Source: Xanthostigma xanthostigma (taxonomy: Eukaryota > Arthropoda > Insecta > Raphidioptera > Raphidiidae). From it: DNA of 64,000 bases. A program made the translations under genes and the position numbers. Below, one piece after another: positions 1 to 12,200 of the stretch (positions are counted from its first letter, which is position 1; each line of letters begins with the position of its first letter). The notes beneath the pieces are model-generated. The model saw nothing but the letters and a program-made list of their open reading frames with translations. It ran no database searches and was not told where the DNA came from. The stretch covers positions 50,612,753-50,676,752 of the forward strand of contig OY754469.1 in the NCBI GenBank assembly GCA_963575645.1, written 5' to 3'.

Positions 1-258
1 GACAAGCTGGAACGACACATTGAAAATTTTAAAATAGACCTAACTGAACTGCCGGAACTCAAGCAGGCGGAATCTATTGTTGGATTGTTGAAGAGTCCTG
101 GCGAATTAGAATTATGCAACTGCAGTAAACCAATATCTGCAGATCAAATTGAAATCGATTTTGTAGAAACCGAATTAGATGAATCAGATCTAGTTTTGTT
201 ATTACTTGGCAAAACCGGTCCCATTGGCGAAACATTCCTTAAAAAATATTCAAAGTGA
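1..258 (+). CDS. 3' end of an unidentified protein-coding gene (partial)
   Basis: An open frame enters from the left edge in frame 1 and stops at TGA 256-258, leaving 85 residues. The fragment is acidic and leucine-rich. It has a Cys-Asn-Cys just before the middle (CNCSKPIS) and ends in a hydrophobic run followed by KTGPIGETFLKKYSK. Codon use looks coding, with no stop in the frame across 255 bases and few rare-looking repeats. I do not recognise the family, and I see no catalytic motif. The upstream exons lie outside the window. An intron-borne chance ORF is possible but less likely given the amino-acid composition. Confidence 0.6.
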   Translation, partial: DKLERHIENFKIDLTELPELKQAESIVGLLKSPGELELCNCSKPISADQIEIDFVETELDESDLVLLLLGKTGPIGETFLKKYSK

Positions 259-787
259 AAATGCTGAATCTGTCCTACGGCGCGTTATTTATACATTATT
301 TTGCACTTTTAGAAGTTCATAACTAAACAATTTATTTACATCTAAATGTAAATTGTCAAGCATTTCAATATCTATGAATATACGGGATTATTGAATTTAT
401 CTTAAAAATATTCTAATATTTTCTTCGTTATTTAAGTTTCCGGTAATATATTTAATTAAATAGCATGACATAAAATATGTATCTTCTTCTAAAATTGAAG
501 GTTATATTGAAAACAAAGAAAAATTCCAAACGATATGAACAGCCTTGATACCGGCTGGACGAGGTAAAGATGGTCTCAATTTTTGATTGGTCGACGCACT
601 GCGTATATATGATACGGTATCTATATGGATTATAGAAAAGCGTTCCACATAAAATGCATCCGAGCCTTCCTTGGGCGCCCGGTCTATGTTGCATTACATG
701 TGGAACGATTTTCTGTACTGCATCAGTTAATTATTTCCATAGCCACCGTATCAACAAAACTCGTGTATTTAAATGAAATTTCCTGTA
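259..787. other. AT-rich intergenic stretch with a small hairpin
   Basis: Probable 3' flank of the leftmost gene. No convincing coding region. An imperfect hairpin lies at about 641-713, where CGTTCCACAT and its complement ATGTGGAACG close a GC-rich loop. Confidence 0.4.
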
Positions 788-1279
788 TACAGATTGTATC
801 AAATCAAAACGGTCCATAGGACATTCTATGTGTAAGACAGAGATGATATATAAAGATCTAAAGCAGTAAGTAAGAATGAGATAAATGATCGCTAATATAG
901 TTACTGTGGTTACGTAAATAAATAATTACGTACACTGTAAATCTTTTTACCAATTTATCAATTAAAACACAAACAAATAAATTTATTATGTTGGCGGTTG
1001 AATTACCACCATAAAACCATTTAATTATTTGGATTTTTTCCCGAACAGTATAAATAGCCATTTTATCAATAATTTCACTAGTGAATACCGACATTTGATA
1101 AAATTGTGATTTTTACTGTAGAAAACAAAGACGATACTATCAGATTGTATAACCACAGTAACTAGCTATTAGCGATCATTTATCTCATTCTTACTTACTG
1201 CTTTAGTGCTTTATATAATATCGTCTCTGTCTTACACACAGAATGTTCTATGGACTGTTTTGATTTGATACAATCTGTA
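788..1279. mobile_element. Foldback MITE, copy 1 (TA target site, long inverted repeats)
   Basis: This 492-bp element starts TACAGATTGTATCAAATC and ends with the reverse complement. The inverted arms run about 125-130 bp, and the left arm reads through AGTAAGTAAGAATGAGATAA. TA dinucleotides flank it at 786-787 and 1280-1281, as expected for Tc1/mariner-type insertion. A second copy with the same ends and similar middle lies at 53860-54359. There is no transposase ORF, so it is non-autonomous. Superfamily assignment rests only on the TA target and is tentative. Confidence 0.8.
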
Positions 1280-3299
1280 TACATAATAACTTCAGATAAA
1301 GGAAATACAATGTTTAAAATATTATTAAGTACAATCCTGATGTGCTTAATACATATTAATATAGTATATATCTAGGTATGTATTTAGCCCTACAGATGTC
1401 AAGGACGCTTAATATCCGGTGTGTTATAATAAATGCGATAATAAAAATAAAATAAACAGGTAACATCCAATATGTTTGTACATCGACAGAAACAGGCGAA
1501 AATAGTATTCATTATCGGCGTCTGATAGCATATTATGGATATTATATATTTAAATTTATTTATTATCTACCCTTGATACCATGTAGTCAAGAAGCTGGTG
1601 ACACGGATTAGTTAAAGAGTTTCTTATACTCTTTCCGTAAAATGCCGATTGAAGTCGGAAAAGGGGAAACGTTTTATTTTTGGCCTGATCCCTTAACGTG
1701 CCTAAAAATGTTTCAGTTCAAAAATATTGAAAAGATATGAATTACTCTGGACCAATTAACTCCGGTTGCTGGTGGTCCACTGGTTCATTTGTCAGAATTA
1801 TCGCTAGACTGACAGCGGGCAGTGAATGTGACGAAGATTTAAAAGCCGCAGTAAAAAATTACTATTTTCAAATCATTTTTAAAGGACCGGTCTTATTTTA
1901 ATAATCTGTGCGACCACTCGAGTGCGTCGTCTAATTTTGAAAATTTGGAATTTTAATCTTTAATGCCCTACACTGTTAATATCTACTCGCAAATATTAGT
2001 TATTATAAAACAAAATTAAACTGCCTTTTTTAATTATCGTTCATAGTGCACTTACAGTAAACTAATTTGCTTTAATGTATCAACATTCGCGTATCAAATT
2101 GCAACTTACACCAATCATTTAATTGGAGATTTATGTAAGTCGACACGAATTATGCATTATTGTAAACAATTCGTTAAATGTTATATACCGGTGAATACTT
2201 AATAAAGAAACATGCAAAATCACATTGTCGAATAATTAAAAATTGAATAAAAGCTTTCTTTGCATAAACTCGGCTTTTAAACTGAAAATCTTCCGAAGAC
2301 CATTTTTCACAAAACTATTACCTACCGTCTGGCGGGACGTATTTGTTTCAATAAAATTATTAAAAACTTAATCTTAGTTTAATTCTTCTAATAATAATTA
2401 CAACAAAGACGAATTAAATTGCCTTTAGCATAAGAACACAACAATTTACCTACGTTCGTCGTTCCCGTCCCTACAACTATACGTGGAAATAAATTAGATT
2501 TTTTTTGTACGTCGTATTAAAAGTTATACCTACCTATATAATATATTTTTGTTGTCGATTTAAAATGTTTGTTTTTAAACCATTTTTCTGGATACCAACA
2601 ACTAACAAGAAAAGTTAACAACTAAAAAAATAGCAATAACATGTTTTCCACACTTTATATTGTTTTTTACACAAAATAGAAAACAGTAATTATTAAAAAA
2701 TCGATTACAACAATTTTATCGGTTTAAATCGAAGAAACAAAGATTACAGAAAAAAATGTTATCAATAGTTTATTGTTTCTCTTGTGATTTTCACTTTTCA
2801 GGGCGGATATATTTATCCAAATGTTTACAGAATAAATTAATACTGCGTTTTGAATAACATTTCTATTTTATAGAATTAATGCGAATTAAGTGAAGTTTTT
2901 ATTTCAAACCGAATGTCCACGAACACATACAAATATTACAAACGGGTTAAAATAATACGTGTTTTATTATAAACAATGTTATTTAACAATGCGCGTTTCA
3001 TTACTGCGGTATGCTGCCGACTGTCGCGCAACTCGACATCATATCAAACTGATTGTGAATCAAATGAAAAGTTCGCGCGTTTTAAATTACAGCCCATTCA
3101 TTGGTAATGTCGCGAGATAGGACGGGGAAGCGAATGAGCGAATGCAACGTCGTTATAAAAAATATAAATGATTGTGCGCTGATTAAAAATAGGTTAGCAC
3201 TGTACTCTTAGAAAACTTTACAAAACACAAAACTGAACTTATAAACCGAAGTCAATAATAAATATGACAAACTGATCTAAACCGACAATATATATTAAA
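1280..3299. other. Intergenic, AT-rich, no gene seen
   Basis: About 2 kb with no long ORF, no RNA gene and no clear element boundaries. A modestly GC-richer patch lies at about 3010-3130. Confidence 0.5.
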
Positions 3300-3939
3300 T
3301 CTTAATATATAAAAATTACGTGTCACATGTTTGTCCGCGATGAACTCCTAAACTACTGAACCGATTTTAAATTTAATTTGCACACCGTGTACAATTCGAC
3401 CCAACTTGAAAGATAGGATAGCTTACATTTCAATTTATAGTCGCAATATTATTTTATTGCAAATTATTTGTCTATTCCTTGACAGTCATAATACAACCAT
3501 ATAAGATGGCGAACCTGTTGACTGGATTGAGTGAATATTCAATAGATGGCGCAACGAACTTAACAACCATATAAGATGGCAATACCTGTTGACTGGATTG
3601 AGTGAATATTCAATAGATGGCGCAACGAACTTAACAACCATATATCTAGATCGAGGATGTAAAAAAACTGAATATCGTTTAAAACTGCTCGGCACAACGG
3701 CGCAGCCGGAGTGCTCGAAATAGAGCAAGTGTTTTAAAGACCAGTTATCCACGAATACTTTACGCTATTTTTTTTCGAGCACGACGGCGCAGCCGGAGTG
3801 CTCGACATACACACAAATACGCCCATGTATATTTTAAAATAGCTAGCAATTAATAAAATAGATAGATAGATAGATGTTCCAATTAAATTGTTTTATTATT
3901 TCACTTTATACGTAGCGAAGCACGTACAGGGCCGCTAGT
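3300..3939 (+). mobile_element. Helitron-like non-autonomous element
   Basis: It begins with TC at 3300-3301, preceded by A, and ends with CTAGT at 3935-3939, the Helitron-type 5'-TC/3'-CTRRT pattern. Near its left end is a segment resembling widespread insect repeats (GAACTCCTAAACTACTGAAC). It contains two copies of a roughly 70-bp direct repeat at about 3500-3640, a GC-rich hairpin motif used twice (ACGGCGCAGCCGGAGTGCTC) and a GATA microsatellite at about 3859-3876. The base after CTAGT is A, not the expected T, so the right boundary is less secure. No Rep/helicase is encoded. Confidence 0.5.
3500..3642. repeat. Two-copy ~70-bp tandem repeat
   Basis: The block holding GACTGGATTGAGTGAATATT and ATAGATGGCGCAACGAACTT occurs twice head-to-tail with very few differences, inside the Helitron-like element. 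Confidence 0.8.
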
Positions 3940-5972
3940 AAACAATAAAATTTCAAATTGTCAATATATTGGGTACATTAACAGCTTACAAACTAACATG
4001 CATTATAATCCCCAGGAATTACAACTAGGCAACTGTAACCTGGGAGAGAAATTACCACCACCAAGAAGTACAAAGACATAATATTGGGACGATTATACAG
4101 AAATGTGGGCTGGGGCTACGAACGAATGAAATAAGAGACTTAATCAACGGATCACGAAATCAAAAAAAATATAGAAAATCGACTCTCTATCATTATTATA
4201 AAGTTAATTTTAACTTATCAAAAAGCAAATTGCAATATAAAAAAAATTTGGCCGATCGACGCCCTACATTGCCCTAAAAAGGCAAAGGGCAGTAAGTGAA
4301 ATTTGTTGAAAAATGAGTTCATACTGAAACCAACGACAGCAGTAAGTGCTGCAGCAATAATTTTATTGTCTTTAAAAAATGTTTCCCCCATGTTTTTGTT
4401 TCGATAATCTAAAATTCTGGACGGTCAATACATTTTTAGTAAATCTTGATTTACTCAAATTCATAAGTTGGTCACTTACTGCATTTTGCCTTTTTAAGGC
4501 AGTACAGCTACCCTAACAAATATAACGTTCCCAAATGGAACCTCTGTGAAAAGAAACCCTAAACACAAACCTGTAGCAAAAAACGAAAAAAACTTCAATG
4601 TGTGGTAAAGTCACCTATTCTGTACCGCATTTTCAAATTCAATTTTTTAGTTAACTGAAAATTTATTCTCATTTTCTTCAGTAGTTTTTTTTTTGTGTAC
4701 TGAACTTCAGATGCGATACAAAAAGATAACGTGAAAAATATGTATCATTACACAGGGTTCCAAAATTACTGAATTTTTAAAGTTGATGTGTGAAATGAAA
4801 AAAAGAACCTTGTGTTTTACATTGCTTTTATACTCTTAAATATTTATAGGGTTGATTTGCAGGGAATGAATGGGTTGATTTTGTCGCAAACTAAAAACTT
4901 TAACAATGAGAAAAAATCTATTTTGTACTCAATTAAAATCTTTCTAAAAACGCGACGCGAAACGAAGGGCTGATCCCGCGACTCAGCGTTTCCAGACAAG
5001 TATTAAAACAACGTTACAAACATTCGAGGATTGAGATAAGTTTACATTAAGACTTAAAAACAAAATTTTGATTTTTTTAAGCAAAAATATGAATCAAAAG
5101 AGTTTTCAAAAAGACGCGCTTCCGTTGTTTTAGTTCATTCTGAAAATGCAGTTTACAAAAACATTAAAAATTCAAGTGTTCACTGATTTTTTGATTGTCA
5201 AAAAAAAAATAAATATTAAACAATACTATCAGATTATAAAGTTATTTATTTTTCATTTTCGATTATTATTATTCTTTAAAAAAATGACAAAGTGTATCAG
5301 TGATCACTTTTCCACCGCTTGAGCTTAAAAAAATCTCGAAACCCAAAACCCCTAGCCGGGTCAACTCTATATTAAAGTTATTGTTGAAATTCGAAATTTC
5401 AACCGAGAGAAACAGCCATATATTTCAACAGACAAGTTTCGTAAACACGGGGGACATGAATTTGTTGACCCGAGCTCAGAACGGCAGACAATTTAAATAA
5501 ATATTAAAACACTCACCAATTGTTATGTCCACCCGATGCCTGAAAACGAGATGTAAAAGCGCGCACTACTTTTGACACTTATTTTTAAACTCCATCCTTC
5601 GAAGTAATTTATTTCAAATTATATGAATAGTAAATACGGGTGTAAAAGCGCGCACAATTGTTACATGGAATATTTTATTTCACAACGGTTGGCCGCCCCA
5701 TCTGGTACTGAATTTTAACGTGTTCGATATATTTCTACAGTATTTTTATTTGGTTTAATCGTTTTATTTGTAAAGTCACAAATCGCCTCCATCGAGTTTT
5801 GATATGAACATCCGTCGTCTTAGCGAGACAAATTCAGCTCAGCCACAAGACTTACGCAAATATTTCAAAGAATTGCAACCTTCCCTTTGCGTCATAGCAC
5901 CGTCTGGTTTCCAGGACACAGCAGCACCTCGCTGTTCAAATTACCCATTGTATTTCCCATCGTTTACTTTTT
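3940..5972. other. Intergenic, repeat-derived, no gene seen
   Basis: No credible coding region. It contains the inverted-repeat element at about 4262-4508. A 15-base direct repeat TGTAAAAGCGCGCAC occurs near 5550 and again near 5640. Confidence 0.4.
4262..4508. repeat. Short inverted-repeat element (MITE-like)
   Basis: The left arm contains TGCCCTAAAAAGGCAAAGGG followed by CAGTAAGTG. The right arm contains CACTTACTGC followed by TTTTGCCTTTTTAAGGCA. Together they give imperfect arms of about 35 bp around a core of about 180 bp. I could not identify a target duplication. Confidence 0.5.
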
Positions 5973-6572
5973 GACGTGATAACGTCTTATAAATTGATGA
6001 ATCACCAATCTTATAAATTGATGAAACACCGGCTGCATGCACGAAAAAGTGTAACGTTCCTAACGTAACGTTCGTAACGCGTAACGCGTAACGTTCCGCC
6101 TGACCTTGTGCGTGCTTTTCTCGAAAACGGCCCTAACGATTTGGATGAAATTTACTGAAAAGGGATTTTGGGGGGCAAAAAATCGTTTTAGCTAGGTCTC
6201 ATCTCTCGAAAAAATCGTTTTCTTACAAATTTTATCATTATAAAAATCCATTTTTTGACGTATGAAAATACTTAAATATTGTAAGTAGGTTTTGGAATTT
6301 TATATTATAAACAGTGAAACAATTGTTTTATAAATATTATGACAGCTAATCTTTGAGACTTAAAATAAATACGAAAGAAAGAAAGTTAAAAAAAAAACAA
6401 TTATATTATATGGTGAGTAATTTAAATAAATAAAATTAACATAAATTTGAAGCGAAAGATGCAATATCATAGATTCGAATTATTATAATTATTATATAAA
6501 TTTAGGTTATGTATTACGGAATACGTTATCACGTAAAACTATCGTCCGTAAACTGACTTTACAGACAACCAA
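5973..6572 (-). mobile_element. Repeat family A, copy 1 (reverse orientation)
   Basis: Read on the minus strand, it starts TTGGTTGTCTGTAAAGTC and ends ACGTTATCACGTC, with A-rich sequence on both sides. The left part carries TTTTACGTGATAACGT about 35 bases inside the end, and the right end carries its near-complement: an offset pair of subterminal inverted repeats. It is nearly identical through its whole length to the copy at 31164-31750. No ORF of note. Confidence 0.7.
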
Positions 6573-9248
6573 TTTTTTAACTTTCATCTAGAATGAAAAG
6601 TTATCTATTACCACTGTTGAAAGCGACAATTCTTCAAAAATATCTGCGAGATGCATCGATATCGACACTACCGCACTTAAAAAATAAAAACGCGAGAGCC
6701 TGCGCCGACGAACCGCGGCTCAATACGCGATACGGTTGGTCATCGTTCAATTTGCAATAAAATGTGTAAATCGACACATTTAAAAAAAATTAAGTTTTAA
6801 ATTAGGTACCCCAAAGTAAATTTTCTGAAGCAAAACCAAATAGCGAGGATTTTCCGTTACGTTAAAAACTATGACTGGAGATTAGAACTAGCTACAAATT
6901 GAACCGATTTCTGACCTCTGCAAAAGTAAAACACAAAGCGAACAAAAAATCATCACGGGAAGAATAGCATAGCGGAACACTATCTTTCCCGGAACGATAA
7001 ATAGACGCTCCGTTTATTAATAATGTACATAATTAATATTATATATACAAGTTCCTTTTCATTTCACATTTGACTAAAAGCGCAATTAAAAAAAATATTA
7101 AGCATTTAATTTTCATTTCGAAATCGAATCAAAATGCAAAAAACTATCAAAAAATAAATGCAAGTACCTATTGCATAATTTTTATATTATTTTTGAATTT
7201 AAGGAGCGTACAAATTTAAAATTGGAAAATTAAGTCTCACTTCATATGGGACTGGAAGCCACAAAATTTATTTGACAAAAAACGGCTACGCTAGAGGCAT
7301 TTTAGTTTTAGGTGATGTCAAACAGCCAATTTATTTCGAATTCGTGAATTTATATCGCTATAAGTATATCCAAGTAGAACTGGTTTATAATTGTGATCAC
7401 ATTATGCCAGCCTATCGGCTTCTAAAACACCGTAAGGGGTACGCGGACGGTAGCCAATTAAAACCGAAAAATAACAAAAAAAGAAATATCACAACATCTG
7501 AGGGCGCCCCAACCTGTACAAGTATTTCCTCGGCGAAGTTTATACATGTGCAAACACGTGCGCCGATTCCGCGTAACGTCTCAAATTTTTACGGAAGAAA
7601 GCTGATCTCGCTTCAGCCCTCTCTGCCTCGTGTATAACGCGCGACAGTTCGTGCAAAATAAAAAAATATTTCTGCGGATTATTGCAATGAAATCCAACAT
7701 GCTGCTGCCAATGTGCACCAGGCTTTATGTCTATAAAATCAGGAAATTGAATTAAAATTATTATACGGAGGTGATATTATTTAAAAAAATATATAATCAT
7801 CATATATATTAATACGCTAAGGTTTAAGATGTTTGCCTCCCTTTTTAGAAAAAACCACACGATTTCTCCACATAAATTATATATCATTTTACAGATAATT
7901 GCTTGCTCTACTGACATCGACAACTAAAAAATTTATTATTGCTATTGTTTTTGTAAAATAATTAAATTAATTAAACTCTGAACAACGTCTGCCATCTGAC
8001 GGCGTAACGTTAACACTTCGATTTGTCATCTGACCTTTCTATTGTAAATACTGCATACTGCCATCTGACGGGCAACGCTGAACAACGCTTTTGCTACTTG
8101 CGCCTCTATATGACAATTTTAGTAAATTTACAACAAGAAAAAGAACGTTATAAGCAGTGTGCAAAATTAGAAACGAATTGAATACCTGCAATCATATTTA
8201 AAAAATAATTTTGTAAAGTGATAATTATTATACTTATTTAGTGCGAATAATTCGCACAGGTCACGCTAGTGAAATTATGAATAAAAAATGTCTCACAAAA
8301 AATCACAAACTCTGGCCTCTGCGTCTGTTGATATCTGTTAAAGCAGTAACTATGAAGACGAAATTTAATATTTCCTACCTTACGCAGCAAATTACAATCT
8401 CGTAGGACACATCAGTAGGGCATTTGAATCACCAGACATCACATCCATGAGTTCCAAATTCCTGTAGCAGGTCACCAGGACAGGACAGGACAGGCTCGAG
8501 CTCTCAGTTTTCACGATCATGTCATATCTGAAATAAAAAAGATAGGCAGAAATCAGTACAAAATAGGTAAAATAGCAATGGACCCCTTGTCTGTAATTAC
8601 GTTAGCTTACGGGTTTATGAGACATGTAATTTCCACCCTGATCAGTATGGAGGATTCTTCTGGATGGCTACCGCCAAAAACATTCAATTTTGATTTTTTG
8701 CAAATAAGTATATACAGTGTACAGACACGACAAGTTCATAGCTAAAATATGATTTATGTGTTTACTTACTACAAGTCTACAGACTTCAAACCATCATGGC
8801 AGGCAGAGTTTTTTGACATGTCAAGAAAATTGAAATTGAAAGTATAAATCAACCTCTTGTTTTTGTGAATACAAACGGATAGTTTCTTATTCGATAAATT
8901 ATCGTATTCACATAATTTAATAATTTCTTTTGTATAGTGTCAAATACCTTAATGTAACGAGCTAATCATTTTCAAACACACTATTCTGATTGTTTTCTTA
9001 GTTTCGATCCGTTAACAATAACTAATACCACTGATATGAAGGGATAGTGAATCATATTTTAGCCGCTAAAATTCTTAACATTACGTTGGTGGTCCTGGCT
9101 GTGAAATTCAACTGAAGCCAACTTCGCATCGAAAGATTAAACGTCAGTACCCAAGAAAAAATGGTGATATGTACTTCTCGTATAGTGTGAATAAGATGAC
9201 ATAAATTAGTGATCTGTTAGTTTAAAAGAATAATTTCAGTGTTTCACA
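6573..9248. other. Intergenic region upstream of SPT2
   Basis: A 121-codon open frame at 7272-7637 shows no recognisable domain and has no supporting splice context, so I do not call it a gene. A CATCTGACGG-type motif recurs near 7990-8070, and a short GGACA tandem run lies near 8480-8495. The SPT2 promoter and 5' UTR must lie within the last few hundred bases. Confidence 0.4.
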
Positions 9249-12200
9249 ATGGATTTTGGTTCACTACTTCACGTGGCTCAAAAGCAAACACAAAACAAAC
9301 AAAATGAGGTATGTATGCCATGATAAACGTAATAGATATGTCTAAATATAATGTTTTCCAATGACCATGGAATATTCCAGTAATCAGTTTCAGTGCAATA
9401 AATTCCAATGTTTATACTCTTAATTTGATAGAATCCTAATTATCTACAGTTTAGATATAACTCCAAAGCAATTTCCGTTACGAAAACTTATATGTGTATT
9501 TTAATGATTTTTTCAGGTCAAATATTACAGTACTAAATTTGAACCACCTAAGAAAGAGGAGCGCGCAAAAAAAAACTTATCTGCAAATATTCAAAAATTT
9601 CTTGCTCGAAAAGAAGCTGAAGAAAAAAGGAAGGCTGAAGAAGAAAGAATTAAAAAGCTAGAGTTACTTGCTTTAAGATCTCAGGTACTTTTTTGTTTCA
9701 TTTTTATTCAGACACATGAAATTATTAACGCTCAAATATTTATTGAGCCTATCGTTAAATTACAAACAGACACTTCTAAAATATGTGCCATAAACGTAAT
9801 TTTGGAGATGATTGAAATTGAAAACAGTACTCAATTCTCTAGGTGACATTACAACCCGTATATCTCAAAGTAGTGTAAAACCTCTATAAATTGAATGTTT
9901 GCCAGTAATACCGCTATAACTTGAAACCATCGCTAAGTCAAAAACTCGATTTTTTTAGCTTTTGCCTTGAAATTCGACTCATCGAGCTTATACCATATTT
10001 TAAAAAAAAAGTATATATCTTATTTCAGGACAGCAAAGCAAAACGTCGCGTTCAAGTAATGTTAAGTCGAACAAAATCAGCAAATAAGTCCGCTATCGAC
10101 GACGCGATAGATAAAGACAACACAGCAGTAACATTGGCAGGACCTTCTCAACCCGACGAAGACGATTATGGTTACGTGTCGCAGGAAGCGTCAGCTTTTT
10201 ATAATAAAATGATGGAACGTTACAGCAAGATGCCTGAAGAGAACAAATTCTCATCTGCTAAAAAACCAGTCAGCACAAATTTAGCTAGCACAAAGGATCG
10301 GGTCAAAGATGCGCTCAGAAGAGAAGAAGAAGAGGCGTTACTTCCACATAAAAGAAAACGAAAAAGTAAATCGGCCGAAGATAAATCTGCCAACGATCAG
10401 GAAGCAGACGATGTAGAAGCGGAAAAAGATGAGAAAGAAAAAAAGCCCAAGTTCAAAAAGCCACCGCCACCTGCGTTGAACTTCAACGAATTGCTGAGAC
10501 TTGCTGCACAAAAACAGCATGAACCGATATTAATTGAAACAAAAAAAGATGATTCTGATGAGTTGTTGATGACTAAAAGGCAAAAAAGAGAATATGAAAA
10601 AGAAAGAGCGTCAAAAGAAAGCAGAGAACAGAGAGAACGAGAAAGATTGGCTGCTCTAAAAGCAACAAAAGCCGGTAAAATGGATCGCATTCCCAAAATT
10701 CCGAGTAGTGATTCCAAAAATGCAAGCGACAGAAGAATTCCCAAATTAAACAGTACCAGTGACAATAAAAATGCAAGTGAAGGAAGAATTCCAAAACTAA
10801 ATGGAAGTAGTGATGGACGAATACCGAAATTAAATGGAGCTAGCGATGCAAGAATTCCTAAAGTCGATGGAATCAATGATGGTAGGATTCCTAAATTGAA
10901 TTCAAGCAGCGATGGGAGAATTCCAAAAGTGAATGACGTCAGAATTCCCAAAATAAATTCAGCGTCCAGTGATGGACGGATTCCCAAAATGAGCGATGGG
11001 AAAATTCAAAAATCACAGGGGACTGGCGATGCAAGAACTCAAAAATTAAACGAAATTAGCAGGCAAAACAGCTCATCGAGCAGTTCTAAATTGGCCGCTG
11101 CCTTGACATCAAAACCGAGTAGCAGTGATAAAAGTGCAGATCGATCTGCATTAATCAAATACAGTAGTAGTAGTGATAAACGTGGAGATCGTTCGATGTC
11201 GGCGATTAAACAAAGTGGCGATCGACCGGCGCCTATTAAATCTAGCAGTAGTGATCGTACAGCATCGGTTAGACAGAACGGTGACTTAAAACGTGAAAAT
11301 ATCGATGCAAAGCAACTAAACAGAAGCTCTTCTTCTTATCAATCTTCATCAAAAATCGTAGATCGTAATAAAATAGACATTTATAAGAAAAGTGACATTA
11401 ATAGTTCGAAACCTCTTTCAAGTAATTTTCAATCCGCTAAAAAACCTGAACCAATCAGTGCCAAAATTAACAGTAAACCACTCAATGTTCCGAGTAGCTC
11501 TGGTCAGTATAAGGATGTTAGAAAAAACATGCCATCTAATTATAAAGACGTTAAACCAAAACAGTTCCCGCCAGCAGATTTAAAACCTAAGCAATTCCCG
11601 CCAGCAGACTTAAAACCTAAGCAATTCCCGCCAGCAGATTTAAAACGTAAACAATTGGCATCGGCCAACATGAAACCGAAACAATTTCCACCACCAGATG
11701 TGCGACCAAAACAGTTCCCACCGCCAGATGTGCGACCAAAACAGTTCCCACCGCCAGATGTGCGGCCGAGACAATTTCCGCCTTCTGATGTCAAAAGAAA
11801 ACGGAAACTAGTTGATCTTAAAAGGAGTAAGTTTACATTTTTTTTTATCATAAAAATAAAAAAAAAAATATATTTTGAAAATACATTAATATCGTATAGT
11901 ATAGACCAGGCCTGGGCAAATGGCGGCCCGCGAAGCATTTTAAAAAATTTTAGAAAAATAGCGGAAATAGAATTTTTTTTTTTTGGTCTCCACGTGCGGA
12001 AATAGAATGTGAGGACCTTTTTTTTTTTTGCTTTCCGAATGCGGGAATAGAATGTAAGGATCTTTTTTCTGCAAATTTTTGGCCCGCGGTGAAATTTTCG
12101 TCAGCCATCCGGCCCACGATCAAATTTTTATCAGCTATGTGGCCCGCCGATCAAAAGATTTGCCCGCCCCTGGTATAGACTATAGAGAAAGAGCATTTAT

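Noticed and set aside
3486..3752. 88-codon minus-strand frame
   Set aside because: Generated by the two-copy tandem repeat in the Helitron-like element.
7272..7637. 121-codon open frame on the + strand
   Set aside because: No recognisable domain, no splice-site context and composition typical of noncoding AT-rich DNA with a GC patch.
10397..10987. 196-codon minus-strand frame inside SPT2
   Set aside because: Antisense of the SPT2 repeats; hydrophobic repetitive composition is produced by the complement of Lys/Ser codons.
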